A stretch of 64,000 nt of DNA from JANELJ01 sp024511395 (GTDB lineage: Bacteria > Pseudomonadota > Gammaproteobacteria > GRL18): the NCBI GenBank assembly GCA_963681975.1, contig OY820613.1, forward strand, positions 3,534,001 through 3,598,000, written 5' to 3'. A program made the position numbers and the translations under genes. The notes beneath the pieces were generated by a model. The model worked only from the letters and a program-made list of their open reading frames with translations. It had not been told where the DNA came from and ran no database searches. Within the stretch, counting starts at the first letter, position 1. Each line of letters opens with the position of its first letter. Shown in pieces: positions 63,824 to 64,000 of the stretch.

Positions 63824-64000
63824 ATGACTGATTCACTGGCCGATTTATATCTTAATAAAGGACAGGAGCGCCGCTTGGTTCAGGGGCATCTGTGGATCTA
63901 CAGTAACGAAGTAGATACCCGTAAAACCCCTTTAAAAAATTTTACGGCAGGGGAGCAGGTTGTCGTGCATTCTGCACAGGGAAAAGCCTTGGGTATTGCC
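63824..64000 (+). CDS. rlmI: 23S rRNA methyltransferase RlmI, N-terminal part (runs off right edge)
   Basis: The 59 visible residues (LADLYLNKGQERRLVQGHLW, IYSNEVD, FTAGEQVVVHSAQGKALGIA) match the N-terminal PUA domain of RlmI-type m5C methyltransferases. The methyltransferase domain lies outside the window. ATG 63824 is the only good start. Confidence 0.8.
   Translation, partial: MTDSLADLYLNKGQERRLVQGHLWIYSNEVDTRKTPLKNFTAGEQVVVHSAQGKALGIA

Overview
The window is a piece of a gammaproteobacterial chromosome. The housekeeping neighbourhoods are typical of the class: yicC-gmk-rpoZ-spoT-recG, rdgB-rph, thiS-thiG-trmB, a ubiquinone-hydroxylase gene, hemN, and lipA-gcvT-gcvH-gcvPA-gcvPB under a glycine riboswitch. 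A DsrE2-type sulfur-carrier protein hints at sulfur chemistry. Species cannot be told from the sequence. About 23-24 kb of the 64 kb is insertion sequence (IS5, IS256, IS21, IS630, IS3/IS407, IS982, IS110, ISAs1 and one unassigned element). Five chromosomal genes are clearly broken, and a sixth has a single amber codon. This is the pattern of a genome in active IS proliferation and gene decay, as in recently host-restricted lineages.

Layout. 1-6.6 kb is an accessory island ending about 25 bp from the 3' end of tRNA-Phe. It holds the start of a TnsA-like nuclease gene that runs off the left edge, two small regulators with shared operator repeats, a candidate small RNA, later IS256 and IS21 insertions, and a repeat-bearing transposon end with 5'-TGT. 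I read it as one end of a Tn7-like transposon parked next to tRNA-Phe. 6.6-13.1 kb holds tRNA-Phe, yggX, mutY (no normal start codon) and asmA, with an IS630 plus nested IS5 between mutY and asmA. 13.3-20.1 kb holds a broken GGDEF gene, an acyl-CoA synthetase, thiS, thiG, trmB and a CbiM-like membrane protein. 20.2-28.6 kb holds an old IS with nested IS5, a heptanucleotide repeat tract, hemN, another IS5, a broken chemoreceptor gene and an acetyltransferase gene with one amber codon. 28.6-36.6 kb holds rdgB, rph, a TetR/DsrE2 pair, a broken Ser/Thr kinase gene, yicC broken by IS5, a higBA toxin-antitoxin pair and a DMT exporter. 36.7-43.5 kb holds gmk, rpoZ, spoT, two exported proteins (one Kazal-type lipoprotein) and recG. 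43.5-50 kb is an IS graveyard around a ubiquinone hydroxylase gene. 50.3-58.2 kb is the glycine-responsive lipA/gcv cluster, split by IS5, then dgkA. 58.2-64 kb holds a deleted ISAs1, a PfkB kinase gene, an IS3 split by IS5, a cold-shock gene and the start of rlmI.

Non-coding structure is the most unusual part. Two families of 110-162 bp palindromic elements (46734/54297 and 36670/58264) have long terminal stems that differ between copies only by compensated base-pair changes. Other items are a possible bridge RNA beside a truncated IS110, a heptanucleotide repeat at two loci, and a strong excess of TAG among in-frame premature stops (all 11 in chromosomal genes).
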